In this document: positions 33,615-44,249 of the stretch, one piece after another
How positions within the stretch are numbered: the first letter of the stretch is position 1
Layout of the letters: each line of letters opens with the position of its first letter
NCBI GenBank assembly: GCA_022605405.1
Contig: JABYQQ010000010.1
Coordinates: 1,426,001 to 1,490,000, forward strand
Length of the DNA: 64,000 bases
Direction of reading: 5' to 3'
From: Earliella scabrosa
Lineage: Eukaryota > Basidiomycota > Agaricomycetes > Polyporales > Polyporaceae
Notes under the pieces: model-generated
Seen by the model: only the letters and a program-made list of their open reading frames with translations
What the model was told of the DNA's origin: nothing
The model's database searches: none
Program-made: the position numbers and the translations under genes

Positions 33615-34543
33615 TCAAAGAATAGCTAAGGATCGGGTATCCACTGCAAAAAAGTCCTCCCAATCCACATTTTGCCAACCATCGTCAAGTACATCCGTCC
33701 CAGACTCCGTGCACACCGCGAGAACTAGGTCTCTTAGTGCGAACACATGTACCGGAGAGTTGCGCGTCGGCCGATTACACGTAGCACAATTATAATCCGG
33801 GTGCGTCGTACTCCGCATGAGGGCATCCAGCTGCGCTAAGAGGTGGAGACGAGTGAGGCGAGAGACCGTGCTATCACGGAGTGCTGCACGCAAGTCACTT
33901 GGAATCAATGCTCTGAGGTCGTAGTGGGGATTGCGAGCGCGATGATTGAGGAGGGCCAATTGGAAGCGATGCTTTAGGCAGTCACGGCAGAAGACATGCC
34001 CGCATTCCAGACTATGTTACAGGTCAGCTCGATGGAAATTGTTGGGCTCGAAGGTGACGTACGCAAATGGCTCATACATTTGCCTTGAGCAAATACCGCA
34101 CGTAGTATGCTCCTGTATGATGGAAAGCTTCTATCCAATTGTACGATTTCAGTGGAAACGGAAGAGCATCAAACTCCTAGAGAGTACCTCCTGGGCCACG
34201 GCTCGCTCAGTTACCAAGTCCCGCATCTATGCAAACATGTAAGCGGATGAGTGTAATATGGACTCATCACGTACAAATGTCTCAACTGTCTCTGCTTCCG
34301 TCCGTAGTCGGGCTATTTCCTGCGAAGACGTGTTCATAAACGCGGTCATAGGATCAGGGAGTGGCCCACCTGTTCGACTGCTATCAGACGCTCTTGGAGT
34401 CGCAACGCTTCAGTGTCATCATCCTCCTCTGCTATCCGTCGTTTCCGAGGGGATCGGCGAACGGCGGGCTGGGGGAGAGTGCTATTAGTTGTGGCGACTT
34501 TGGGGTGTTCGAGCATTTGGGTATCGTAGAGAAGTATAGCCAA
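33615..34543 (-). CDS. RING-finger protein 1 (coiled coil plus long-loop RING)
   Basis: Exons 34370-34543, 34275-34319, 34188-34226, 34063-34112 and 33615-34011 close in phase (234 residues). The N-terminus is basic/acidic (RRSPRKRRIAEEDDD) and runs into a helix ending LQERLIAVEQ. The coiled-coil part (EIARLRTEAETVETF and MRDLVTERAVAQE) is coded by 45+39 = 84 nt, split by an extra intron. The RING reads CGICSRQMYEPFA, then LECGHVFCRDCLKHRF. After about 70 residues (including HYDLRALIPSDLRAALRD) it closes with YNCATCNRP. RING proteins are usually E3 ubiquitin ligases. The spacing before the last CxxC is unusually long. No partner gene is recognised upstream, unlike RING 2, 3 and 4. Confidence 0.88.
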
Positions 34544-35799
34544 AAGGGATGCTGCAACAAGAGAGGCCGGTCGCAGATATAGCTTTTCTACTGAACTGGT
34601 GGTGGTGACTTAGACGCGACAACGGAGTACACGGGGTACAATTGTTCCTCTATGCGAACAGCCATCATCCTCAAGCTAGCGATATCCATAAAGCAATGCA
34701 CAATCACACACACCAGAGATGCAACGAGTATGATTGATATGCTTGGAACCGGTTCGCTGGCGATGCGTCGGTTAGCTCGCCTCTTGCAGCCATGCGACGC
34801 TAGCCAGAGATCATCATGGTCGAGAGTCGAGACGTAGTAAAATCACACACGCCCATCGCGGTTGGCCCAAGCCTGTGTTATGCTTGTAAGCCTTGGAAAC
34901 GATACGTGAGACTCGTGAGTGGGCCACACAAGGGCCACAAGGGAATCCTGGAATACTGCGAGGTCTACGGTGCCTGACCTCTAACCTCGCCTTTGCTCGG
35001 CTGTCGCCAGAATGATCGGAGATTGGATAGGAAGCATGGGTCCAGGAGCTTCCATCTCCCACTGAGGTAGTTGGGAGACAACGGAGCGTGCCAGGGGTGT
35101 ACAGAAGTATTGACAAAGCAAGAACTCGGCACCGGGCTGCAGGATCACACCATCAGGAGTCAGAACTCAGGACAAGGCCACGGTGGTCGTGATCATGAGT
35201 CGCGTACCAAGACTCCGCGCGATTGACCAAGCCCCGATTCACACGGGGTCCACAAATGTACCTACTTCCAAATGCGCGCCCTGTCGGACCAAGGCCAGCC
35301 GTTTTAGTGACAGCTGTTTGCAAAACGATACTCTCACAAAACGTAGTAGATTCAGACATATCAACGCTGGCCCAGTCAAGGACATGCATACGAACATGTA
35401 TGTCTAATATATGCCGGGCCGACTTTCCTCTAGCGACTCTAGCACGACAGGGAAGGGCCAATAGATAACGTCACGGAGGACCAAGTAGGACTCACCAGAA
35501 GCTAGAGAATGGAGCCCTGTTTGGACAGCCCACGATAGCCGCCCTGACACCAAACTGACAACTCCCGCTCCAGATGAGCTTATCACATAGCTCTTGGTTC
35601 TGTTCGGTGTTCCATTGTGTACGGTGTGCAGCAGAGCAACGAATGCAGGAGAGAACGAAGTCCAGAGGGGTGAGGTCAAGTGGGGGAAGCCGGGGATACG
35701 CTGGCTGCCTACCGTATCAGGCAGGGGGCCAAACAAGGCACGCCGGCGTCACGCCGGGGCGGCCCGGTCTATCGTTTTAATCCGTGATCTCGACGCTCA
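34544..35799. other. No supported gene
   Basis: Open frames of about 100 codons occur on both strands but none shows a motif or clean splicing. The region upstream of RING gene 1, where a divergent partner gene would be expected, shows no strand-helix family motif. Confidence 0.35.
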
Positions 35800-35985
35800 T
35801 CATGCAAATACCTTCTCATGATCTCCAGCGAGGTTTACTTCTTGAAACATCAGGTACAGGCGCGCCTGAGGCGCACTACCGTGCTCCACTACCACCGTCG
35901 CTGTACAGACTGCCTCTATTGACGGTGAAGACGAGCCAGACCTAATCGAGGGGTCGAATGAGTAGTGCTTATACTCACCTTTCAT
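35800..35985 (-). CDS. Uncertain C-terminal exon
   Basis: The minus-strand frame reads YKHYSFDPSIRSGSSSPSIE, then CTATVVVEHGSAPQARLYLM and FQEVNLAGDHEKVFA before the stop. It looks like a real protein end, with a beta-strand-rich pattern, and a GTGAGTATAAG site lies at its 5' side. Upstream exons could not be traced. Family unknown. Confidence 0.35.
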   Translation of the reverse strand: MKGEYKHYSFDPSIRSGSSSPSIEAVCTATVVVEHGSAPQARLYLMFQEVNLAGDHEKVFA

Positions 35986-36575
35986 CCATACGCACTACCT
36001 ATCGTGTGCTGCTGTCTCGTCTAAGGCTCTCACTTCAACGCGCCGGCGCCTGTTGCTGCATATGCCGGGTGCCCATGGGAAGTTATCCGTGGCTTCCGAT
36101 GTCATGTGGACTTCAGCGCGCGCCGTCGTGCGGGATCCGGACACGGCATCGAGCGTCCAACCAAAATTGGTCCTCCCCCCCAACGCAGCCACGCCGTGTG
36201 CAGCGTTGCACTACCATGATATGGATAGGTGATGGAATGCATCACGAAGCTTCGTCTGCAGAATATAGCGGTACATTCGGATGTTACAGCGGTTACGCAG
36301 CCGTACTCAATACTCATCGTCCTCGTCCTCGAGCAGCCGCTGAGCTTGCGGCGGCGAGGTTGCATCGCCGTGGATCCATTAGGGAGCTCCGGGCGGTGGA
36401 GGGCATGGGACCACAGCCGCGTGACAAGGTGACTGAAGACTCTTCTCTCGTGGCTCGCTCTTGGACGGAAGATGTAGAGTCCGTAGGTCGAAGTCATCTA
36501 CAGAGCCCACAAAGAAAGGGTGACGCACCCCATGCTTCCTCCATGCTAGAGGAAGAGCACCACGCTCAGACCTGA
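35986..36575 (+). CDS. Uncertain long ORF
   Basis: A plus-strand frame of about 205 codons (from 35958) is Arg/Ser rich and ends in a polar tail (LEEEHHAQT). No domain is recognised. The minus strand is also open for 131 codons here, so one or both may be chance in GC-rich DNA. Confidence 0.25.
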
Positions 36576-37384
36576 GTCGTCTGATGGAGGGTGTGACAAA
36601 TGTCTAGAACGGAATGGGTAGCGACTATGATAGCATTTAAGAAGAACAAACAGCCAGTAGACAGGCAGTAGGAGGACGAGTACTTGCCTTGGATAGCCCA
36701 CGCCTGGCCGGTCAGCCAAGCGGACGAGGCGTTATCCCCGATCCACCGCACGAGGACTAATGATGGCAAGAAAGAGCAATGAACCTATGGCTGGCAGGGG
36801 GAAGGGCACTCACCATTGCTACGGCCTCGCCGAAGATTGCATTGTGAATCGTGATCGCGAGCAGCGCGTAACGGGAGACAGGTCCCGGCTCTCCACTATA
36901 TCTAGTCGCACGCCTGGCCGGTTGGTTAGATGGACGAGCCGTCGTCGTCGAATTCAGTGCGCGAAAATGAGAAACGGCAAGGAAGGGCAATCAGGCTGTA
37001 GCAGGTTGGAAGACAAGCACTCACCATGGATCTATGTGTCCGCAGCAGGCATGATGGAATGTCAGCATTCCATCAATACACTCTGCGCCTTGATCTTCTT
37101 GAACATAACGTCATAGTGCCGCGCAACGCAGCAGCACCCCGCCGTTCGATCGCTCAAGATGGAGAGCAAGGATGGTTATAGGTAACTCAACCCGGAAGGC
37201 AAATCGTGTTGTGCTTGGGAAAACTCACCATCCCTCCAGCAGTAGCAGTGGCAGAGGACACCGAGGAGCCGACCTGGGGTCGAGGCGCGTAACTGGATTG
37301 AATGTTGTGTTTGTAGACAAGGGAGTGCTTAATGATCTCCTCGAACGTCTGGTCGAAACCGTTGAACTCAGAGCCGAGCGACAT
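36576..37384 (-). CDS. Orphan gene with exons related to the array unit
   Basis: The start ATG at 37384 gives MSLGSEFNGFDQTFEEIIKH, then SLVYKHNIQSSYAPRPQVG, ending ATATAGGM at a perfect GTGAGT donor. A later exon reads PVSRYALLAITIHNAIFGEA and ends VAM, again at GTGAGTGC. It is preceded by an intron whose 3' end, CTCGTCCATCTAACCAACC followed by GGCCAG, is the same sequence that ends each array unit. A following exon carries LVRWIGDNASSAWLTGQAW. The unit is therefore seen here as genuine intron plus exon of one gene. The downstream 3' end is not resolved, and the protein family is unknown. Confidence 0.5.
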
Positions 37385-37660
37385 CGGGGGCACCGGAGGG
37401 CTTTATAGCTCTATAGTTACTTGATCGATGACATAATTACCGAACACTGAACGTGCCACCATTGGGACTGTAGGACTCAATGATTGAGACGTACCTATGG
37501 AATCGGTACTATCAGTCACATGACAGGATGGATATTGTCGGAATTCATACCCGACTGTCCAGGTACGGCGCACAGATGTGGCGATTCCGGACCCCATCCA
37601 CGTCCGGGATCATGTATCCATACATGAAAATTGAACGCCACAACCGCACATGTCCGAGAT

Positions 37661-38120
37661 CTAATATCTCGTATCCTCACTCTGAGCGAGCGAAGACTGC
37701 GAATCTGGGAATAGGAACATGAGCGCGACCCACAGTAAGAGGGCTTACCGAGCGCGACTACCACAGGCTGTTCGGACCGACCCAATGCGGAGACACGAGC
37801 AGGCCATCTATATGATAGGCTGTCCGTGCTAAGGGCGGTAGCAGCTTGGCCAGGGAAGTCGAGAATAAGCCAGGACGTCTGTTGAGGGGGATATCTGGAC
37901 AGAAGCGACCGTCAGCCGTAGAACGTCGCGATCGGAACGACTCGCGGAGGGTACGTACGCGGACCAGCATGTCAGTCAGAACGCCCTCTCGACCAGCCAC
38001 CCGCACAGGGTGAGGTACGGGGGGTGGCCCGCTCTTGGAGACGCGGCTCGGGCGAGGCGGGGTGGACGTGGAGACCGAGGTACTCATCGACACAGACGGC
38101 TGCTGGCGTTGATCTGTCAT
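37661..38120 (-). CDS. Small Pro/Ser-rich protein in duplicated block, copy 1
   Basis: ATG at 38120. Exon 1 reads MTDQRQQPSVSMSTS, then PPRPSRVSKSGPPPVPHPVR and GREGVLTDMLVR up to a GTACGT donor. Splicing to CAACAG restores the frame at TSWLILDFPGQAATALST, then DSLSYRWPARVSALGRSEQ and PVVVAL. A second intron with GTAAGC...CCCAG precedes SQSSLAQSEDTRY and TAG. The product is about 117 residues. No known domain is seen. The identical gene lies in copy 2, so it is either carried by a mobile block or part of a segmental duplication. Confidence 0.5.
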
Positions 38121-38169
38121 AGGCGGAGGACCAGGCGAGTACTGGAGTTACGTACCACATTCCGCCCAA

Positions 38170-38660
38170 AGTGTGAGATACAATTTGCAGGACGAAGGCG
38201 ACTAAGTGGTTTGCGGGAGATGAGTGGCAAGTATGGGGCGGGAAGGGGTAAGTACTTGCCCGAAGTTACTCGCTCGGCCTGCCGGTTCGGGCACACGGGG
38301 AGCGAAAGTTGGATACGTATAACCAGCGCGCTTTCGTGTACAGCACAAGCACAAGAGCGAGGAGAAAGTGGCAGGGAGAGAGGAAGCGGACGAGGAGAGC
38401 AACGGTGGTAAGAGACAACCCAGACAAGTGGACACCTCAGGTCGGCAAGACTTGACTTCTCGGGCGCCAATAGGGCTACCTGCTTCTCGGCGCCAATAGG
38501 GTTACCTCAGCTTTCCTCCTCCTAGCATGCATGCTCTGTCTCCATACCTGGGCCACCTCCTTCCTCGCCATCTAACGCACCCAGCGCCGAGGATGCAGCT
38601 TCGTAAGCGTTGATTTGCTTGTCTCTGCGGTGCGCTTGTCTACCACGTTGCCCAGACGCG
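38170..38660 (+). repeat. Dispersed repeat R, longest copy
   Basis: This matches 0.45-0.73 kb and 14.69-14.87 kb in several blocks (ACAATTTGCAGGACGAAGGC, TTCTCGGGCGCCAATAGGG, GGCGCCAATAGGGTTACC, then TTGCAGCTTC-like and CTCTGCGGTGCGC-like pieces). The GGCGCCAATAGGG motif is doubled here, 31 bp apart. It has no coding capacity of its own. Confidence 0.6.
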
Positions 38661-38989
38661 ACTGTTGCTAACCGTCACCCTCCCACAGCCCCCCTAGTCC
38701 TCATGTTGTCGTCCGAAACGTCCGACACCCACCGCCGGATGGATCCGTGGCCAGAAGCTTTGAGCATTGGTCGCCACAATGATGCAGCTTCGTGAGTCCA
38801 GTTCCGTGGTCTTTGACCCCGCCTCCCCCTCACAAGGCTCACGATACTCATTCATCGCTCAGAGTGATCAGCCATCGTTTGCTTACCTGCGTACGAGCCC
38901 CCGCTGTGTCTACGGTCCCACCGATGCGCGCGCTTTGTGCCGCCCGCTGGAGTTGAAGGACGGAGTTTGTGCTGGAACTCGGTGAATTG

Positions 38990-41170
38990 GTGCCGGGATG
39001 CCCACGACCGCCATCAACGCCGCGCACTTGGTCGGCGAGATCCGTGGTGAGTGCTCGTCCGCCTGATGACCAGATGCTGATTCTGCCCCTCACGCACCGG
39101 TGTTGGCGTGGACGCCTCATCCATCCTACCAAGCGGTACTGCTGGCTACCGTGGGACGAAGCCTGACTGGAAGCGAAGACTCGCAACTCGTTCCCTCCTG
39201 GTCAAGACCCCCGCCCGCTAGATCGAGGACGACAGCTGTCCATCTGATCAAGCCTTCGAGCGGTGTGTGCCACTGGCTGGTGTGGGAGGACGAGGCTCGA
39301 GCGGGGATTCGCGTCTGTGTAGGAGGTCATACGGTGAGTGCTCGTCCTTCCGTCGTCGTGTGACCACTGATCGTTCCTTGCTACCCCGTCCTCGCGGGCT
39401 GGTGTCAGCGTCGACAGTTCGTGCACCGGACCAAGCCACATCCAGGAGTGGGAGGACGAAGCCCGAGTCGTAACCCGTCGGTGCTTGCATGCTGGTGTTG
39501 GCGACGACGACTCGTCCATCTGACCAACCGGCCGAGCGGTGTGTACCGCTGGCTGGAGCTGGAGGACGAAGCCTGAGCCGAGACACGCGTGCTGCGCATC
39601 GACTGCTCGCGACGACCATCCACGACGCACTCACGGTCGCCTCGTCCATGGCCCTGGTGAGTGCTCATCCGCCAGAGGAACTGATGCTCATTCCCCGTCA
39701 CTATCCGGCGAAGACGGCTCGTCCATCCGACCAACCGACCGAGCGTGGTGTCCCGCTGGCTGGAGTTGGAGGACGTAGCCTGAGCCGCTCTCTTTACACG
39801 CTACCCATGATCTACACACACTTGGTTAGATAGGCTCAATATATCTCTCGCCCTTGCGCGATCGATCAGCCACCGAGATCGTCGATCGGACTGACCGGAT
39901 AGGCGTGGTGTGCGACCGCCTGGAGGAGGAGGAGGCGCGAGACGTGACCGGCGTCGGTGGAGGTCATACGGTGAGTGCTCGACCTTCTGCCATCATGCGA
40001 GTTCTGACTGTCCCTTGCTACCTCGTTCTCGCGGGTGGTGTCGGTGCCAACGGTCCGTGCAACCCAGAACGAAGCCGCTGCTTGGGGACCCGCGTCTGTG
40101 TGGAAAGTCATGCGGTTAGTCCTCCTCCCTGTGCCATCGCGAGGCTCATCGTCCATCCTCCCTTGCTCTCGCCCTCACACGCGGGCGTCGGCGACGACGA
40201 CTCGTCTATCTGACCAACCAGCCGAGCGGTGTATACCGCTGGCTGGAGCTGGAGGACGAAGCCTGGGCCGAGACACGCGTGCTGCTCATCGACTGCTCGT
40301 GACGGCCATCCACGCGACGACCATCCACCATGCACTCGCATTTGCCTCGTCCATGGCCCTGGTGAGTGCTCATCCGCCTGTGGAGCAGATGCTCATTCCT
40401 TTCACCCTCACGCGCGGGTGTCGGCGACGACGGCTCGTCCGTCTCAACAAACGGTGGCAAAGGGCGTGCTCGTCCCTGTGCCAACACGAGGCTCATCGTC
40501 CATCTTCGCCAGCTCTCGCCCTCACACGCGGGCGTCGGCGACGACGGCTCGTCTATCTGACCAACCAGCCGAGCGGTGTGTACCGCTGGCTGGAGCTGGA
40601 GGACGAAGCCTGAGCCGAGACACGCGTGCTGCGCATCGACTGCTCGCGACGACCATCCACGACGCACTCACGGTCGCCTCGTTCATGGCCCTGGTGAGTG
40701 CTCATCCGCCTGCGGAACAGATGCTCATTCCCCATCACTATCTCTCGCCCTCACGCGCGGCTGTCGGAGACGACCCCTCGTTCACGTAACCAGTGGATTC
40801 CCCTTTCTCGCCATCTCTCGTCCCCTGCGCTGGTGTCCGAGACAGCCCCTCCATCTGACGTGCCAGCCCGGCGTCCGTGAACGTAGTCGGCGGTCCAGGA
40901 CCATGGTCTCGCTTTTCGCCGATTCTTGAGATCCGTCCTGCTCACCTCCGTGCACCGATTCTGCCCCAAGGTGCGTGGTCGTCTTCTCGTCACCTATGCG
41001 CTGACTCCCTTTCTTTCCGCACCTTCGCCGTTTCCCTCGAACCCGATCGACTGTCACTAGCCGAGCCGCGGCTAGACGAAGCGGGAGTGGTGAACCAGAG
41101 CCATTCTCGAATTCCATGCTCGCAGCCCGTCGGGTCTGCCAGCTTGACGGTCCACACCCTGTGAGATTCC
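38990..41170 (+). repeat. Array A3 of exon-intron-like repeat units (unit strand plus), ending in terminal domain T
   Basis: GTGAGTGCTC donor-like sites occur near 39048, 39331, 39655, 39970, 40360 and 40693, spaced 283-390 bp. At least two unit types are mixed: one ends TCCATGGCCCTG before the donor, the other GGCGTCGGTGGAGGTCATACG. From about 40.76 kb the array passes into terminal domain T, the reverse complement of 4.20-4.60 kb. Overlapping long frames are not called as genes. Confidence 0.9.
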
Positions 41171-41678
41171 GGCGTCCAGTCCCCAGCCGCGTGAGTTCCT
41201 TTCCTCCCGGCATTCTGGCATATGCGGACCGCCTTGATATCTCTTTCCTAGGTACTTGCGTCGTATGGTTATCTACGTCGACTTGCTATCTGACGTCCTC
41301 GATTGACGCGGCTGGACCCTGTGGCGCCCACTTCCATCGATCCGTTGTCGGCTGTTGTGTGCACACCTCACCAACACATGTAGCGCAACGTTCTTACGTC
41401 GGGCACTTCGGGCCGAAGCCGTGGTCATATACGGTCGGTGCGTGGGGATTATCTCCCTAAATGTCAATTCATCATCATATGTGGGGCCATGTCCCTGGCA
41501 TATGCATAGGTATGTCCCGCATCCTTGAGTGCAATGTCACAGGTCCCTCTTACCTGCCTGTTTACCAGTACGGTATGTGAACTTATCGCCTAGCCCTGTA
41601 GGATCGTATAAGCACGTTTTCACCTTCGTTCTACGATTGTACATGGATTCAATGCTATCTATGTCCCATGCAGCCACC
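41171..41678. other. No supported gene
   Basis: Short intergenic stretch between array A3 and the stop of RING gene 2. Nothing is recognised. Confidence 0.4.
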
Positions 41679-42456
41679 TTACGCCCGTACATTGAATGGG
41701 AATAAGCTTCCCCACTCGTTGCCTGGGACCGATCCACTTTTGTGTTGCTGATCATCGTCCAGTAGGGCGGCAACTTTCTTAAGTGCCACCACCTTGACTG
41801 GCGGACTCTTAGCTCGGTTGTGGCATACCGGACAAGTATACCGGGGATGAGAGCTTTTGCCAACAGTCCAATCTATCTGTGCTATCACCATGGAGCGTCG
41901 CGTGAAGCCTAAGCCATTGTCCCCCGCATATTCTTGCCACTTTGTTGGAATCAGCGTCTTGGGGTCGTATGATGGGTTCGCAGTTTGATGCGCTGCGAGT
42001 GTCATCTGGAACCAGTCGTTGAGACAATTCAGGCAGAAGGTATGACCGCACGCCACACTGTCCAATGTCAGTTCCGATCAACCCTATGCTATGTATATGG
42101 TGTACTTACGTGCAGGGCTCTACCACTACGCACTTGCAGATAGGGCATCTGATGCGCTCCAGGACCCGCGAGATTGTCTACGTATACATCACGATTAGTC
42201 CGCATGAAAAATCAACCAATTACACGCCATACCTTTTCCCTCTTGGCTTGTTGTGTCATTTCGTCGTGGGCTATGATGCGGAAACTTCTCGCTCTAGCTC
42301 GCAGAGTGCGCAGCTCCTGCACATCAAATACTTATCAGGAAATTGCGTGCTGCCCAAGAGATTGATACGAACTTGCTCTGCAGCCATCAACTTCCTTTGA
42401 GTGGTAGCGAGGGTGGTGTCTCCACCCTCTGCAGCAGTGTTTTCTACTGGTTGCAT
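41679..42456 (-). CDS. RING-finger protein 2 (coiled coil plus long-loop RING)
   Basis: Four exons close in phase: 42373-42456, 42233-42316 (84 nt), 42110-42177 and 41679-42057. It starts MQPVENTAAEGG and ends exon 1 with QRKLMAAEQ. Exon 2 is the coiled-coil exon (ELRTLRARARSFRIIAHDEM). The RING begins RIRCPICKCVVVEPCT, then VACGHTFCLNCLNDWFQM. A loop of about 70 residues (contains PSYDPKTLIPTKWQEYAG and AQIDWTVGKSSHPRY) precedes YTCPVCHNR. The tail ends FPFNVRA. It is closely similar to RING 3. It is divergent from the partner gene at 42.9 kb. Confidence 0.9.
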
Positions 42457-42874
42457 GGCGTTTCTCGACTCGGGGGTTGATACCTCGCTCTACCCGAGAT
42501 TGGGGACACGGGTTCTTGTGATCATTTTAAATACCTTGCCTGATCCGTTGTCTGGGGTGACGGTATTCTCCCTCGGTCGTGATGAACAAATCAACGACGA
42601 TACCTTTGTCTCCTCCTGACATCATGTTACTGATCCGTATGCATACACCTCCAACTTCCTTTATCTGTTCGGTGCCTAGCGGCGTCTCCACCGGTTAGTA
42701 CCTGCAAGTGGGGTATGCTTCTCATGAGACAGGCCAAAGTCTCGACAATGGAAGGACGGGACCGATCAGAATATTTGATTCTTTGAAGTCGGCTCTGTTT
42801 GCTTTGTCTACTCTGAGTCTCCTGAGTGCATAAATCCATACTGATCACTCGACCGTTGCCTCCCGTGTCGACCC
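42457..42874. promoter_or_regulatory. Region between RING gene 2 and its divergent partner
   Basis: 418 bp separate two outward-facing start codons, so this is a candidate bidirectional promoter. Part of it could instead hold short 5' exons of the partner (an ATG near 42.58 kb followed by a GTATGC donor). Confidence 0.4.
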
Positions 42875-43418
42875 ATGATGGACTTCTACAACGGATGCGT
42901 CTCATGGTCTTCGGAAAGATCCTCATCAGGCCCAACTGAGGCTGTAGTCGGATTGATCGGTAGGAGAGACTAGGCTACATCCTGATGCACAACTGATATG
43001 CGGAATTCCCAAACGCAGGTGAAGACGCTCATGGATCAGAGCGAACGTTGCTCCTTATATTTGAACCACCTACCTGGCAAGTGATATGGCTCGCGGAGAT
43101 CAAGGAGAACTGGGTATGTAGCATCAAGGTGTGCCAGTACATGCGTTATCATGTCAAGCAGCGGTTCTTACCATGCATATACAGGAGGAAAACATTTGCC
43201 AGTGCTTCTATGATGAAGACCACCAGCTCTGTATCCAGTTTGACAACGAGACCGACCGAGCGTCCTTTGTGGCGCGAGCACCCATGCGCCATTTACCCAC
43301 CTCATACTTGCTCACAGCAGTGGCTGCCAACATACATCAGATCGGCTTGGTGTCATCAGTCCCATCCGATACACCCTTATTTTCTAGACAACTGCAGCGG
43401 GGATACAGACTAGGGTGA
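42875..43418 (+). CDS. Small partner-family protein next to RING gene 2
   Basis: Exons 42875-42959, 43019-43113 and 43185-43418 close in phase (137 residues). The protein starts MMDFYNGCVSWSSERSS and continues RTLLLIFEPPTWQVIWLAEI and ENICQCFYDEDHQ. The family motif is LCIQFDNETDRASFVARAP. The C-terminus is hydrophobic-helical (SYLLTAVAANIHQIGL). It shares the strand-F then helix-F pattern with the partners at 50.0 and 57.6 kb despite little overall identity. No known domain is recognised. Possible extra 5' exons exist upstream. Confidence 0.72.
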
Positions 43419-43560
43419 GCTTATCAATTTCGTGGCGGCTGCAGACCAGAAACGATGATTGAAGCTTCGTGTAGCGGGCGGCCCTCAGACTGCCAGTTAT
43501 GTCGCCATAACCTATAACATCCTACTATGTATACCATGTCCTAGGAAAGCTATCTCACCG

Positions 43561-43890
43561 ATGCACACACTTCGAATTCAGACAATCTTGGAGGATCGAC
43601 TCACTGGTGGTTATCTACTCAACCGCTGTATCCTGTCAGCCAGCCGCGTGCTGGCCAAGAACCGGTCACTCACCACTCTCCGCGCTCAGTTGCAGCGACG
43701 TGTGTGCTCGGCGTCGGCTCTCCTCGTGGTACAACCGGCCGATTGCCAAGAGGAGGGGGCTCTTGCTCTTGCCGCAGCTGTTCAGATCCATAGCTGCCTA
43801 GTAGAGAGCATGAACGACAATCATAGGAGCGCATGCGGCTCAAAGTCTCAAAACAAGGATACGATGAACGTTCTATTGCACAGCTTTTAA
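43561..43890 (+). CDS. Uncertain helical ORF
   Basis: An ATG-started frame reads MHTLRIQTILEDRLTGGYLL, then RVLAKNRSLTTLRAQLQRR, and ends LLHSF at TAA (109 residues). The composition is that of a helical protein and resembles the helical stretches of the 24.8 kb gene. It lies 142 bp after the partner gene on the same strand. No splice signals are needed. Upstream coding is possible. Confidence 0.4.
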   Translation: MHTLRIQTILEDRLTGGYLLNRCILSASRVLAKNRSLTTLRAQLQRRVCSASALLVVQPADCQEEGALALAAAVQIHSCLVESMNDNHRSACGSKSQNKDTMNVLLHSF

Positions 43891-44249
43891 CCAGCACTGA
43901 TCCGGGATCCCCTTCCTACTGATCGTCTTCAATGTGTTCTGCAGGACGGATACTATCCCGTCTGAAACCTGTTGATAACGTGGAGTCATACAACCTCCGT
44001 CTTGACGGAAATTGCTGTGGTCGGATGTCAGGGAGAATGGCGTAGATTGCGCGGAAAAGAGACCAGCATGAGGGTATCTGCCTCCGCAACGACTCCAGGC
44101 AGCCGGAGTGGGGTCGGGACGACTATCACGTTGCGCGGATCGACGGATATTGTTATTGAATGTGACCACGTTGGGAGGCTTGATATCAATGCCCGATGTT
44201 TGAGCTCAAACTCGAGCGGGGAAGCCCGGACAGGTGCGCCCGGAGCGTC

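Larger units (their letters stand above)
37585..40155. repeat. Duplicated 2.57 kb block, copy 1
   Basis: This block is repeated at 60180-62750 with a constant offset of 22,595 bp and no indel noticed. Only a few substitutions were seen (for example CATCCACG against CATGCACG at the left end, and ACTGTCCC against ACCGTTCC near 40.01 kb). It contains the small minus-strand gene below, a copy of repeat R (38.17-38.66 kb) and the first part of array A3. The left edge is sharp at ATTCCGGACCCCAT; the right edge dissolves in array sequence. The near identity implies a recent duplication or element. Confidence 0.9.

Noticed and set aside
38117..38470. Minus-strand frame of 117 codons upstream of the duplicated small gene
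   Set aside because: It overlaps repeat R, is Leu/Pro/Arg biased and joins to nothing convincingly; it is more likely promoter sequence of the small gene.
42627..42935. Minus-strand frame of 102 codons opposite the partner gene
   Set aside because: It overlaps the start of the phase-closed partner gene and has no splice or motif support.
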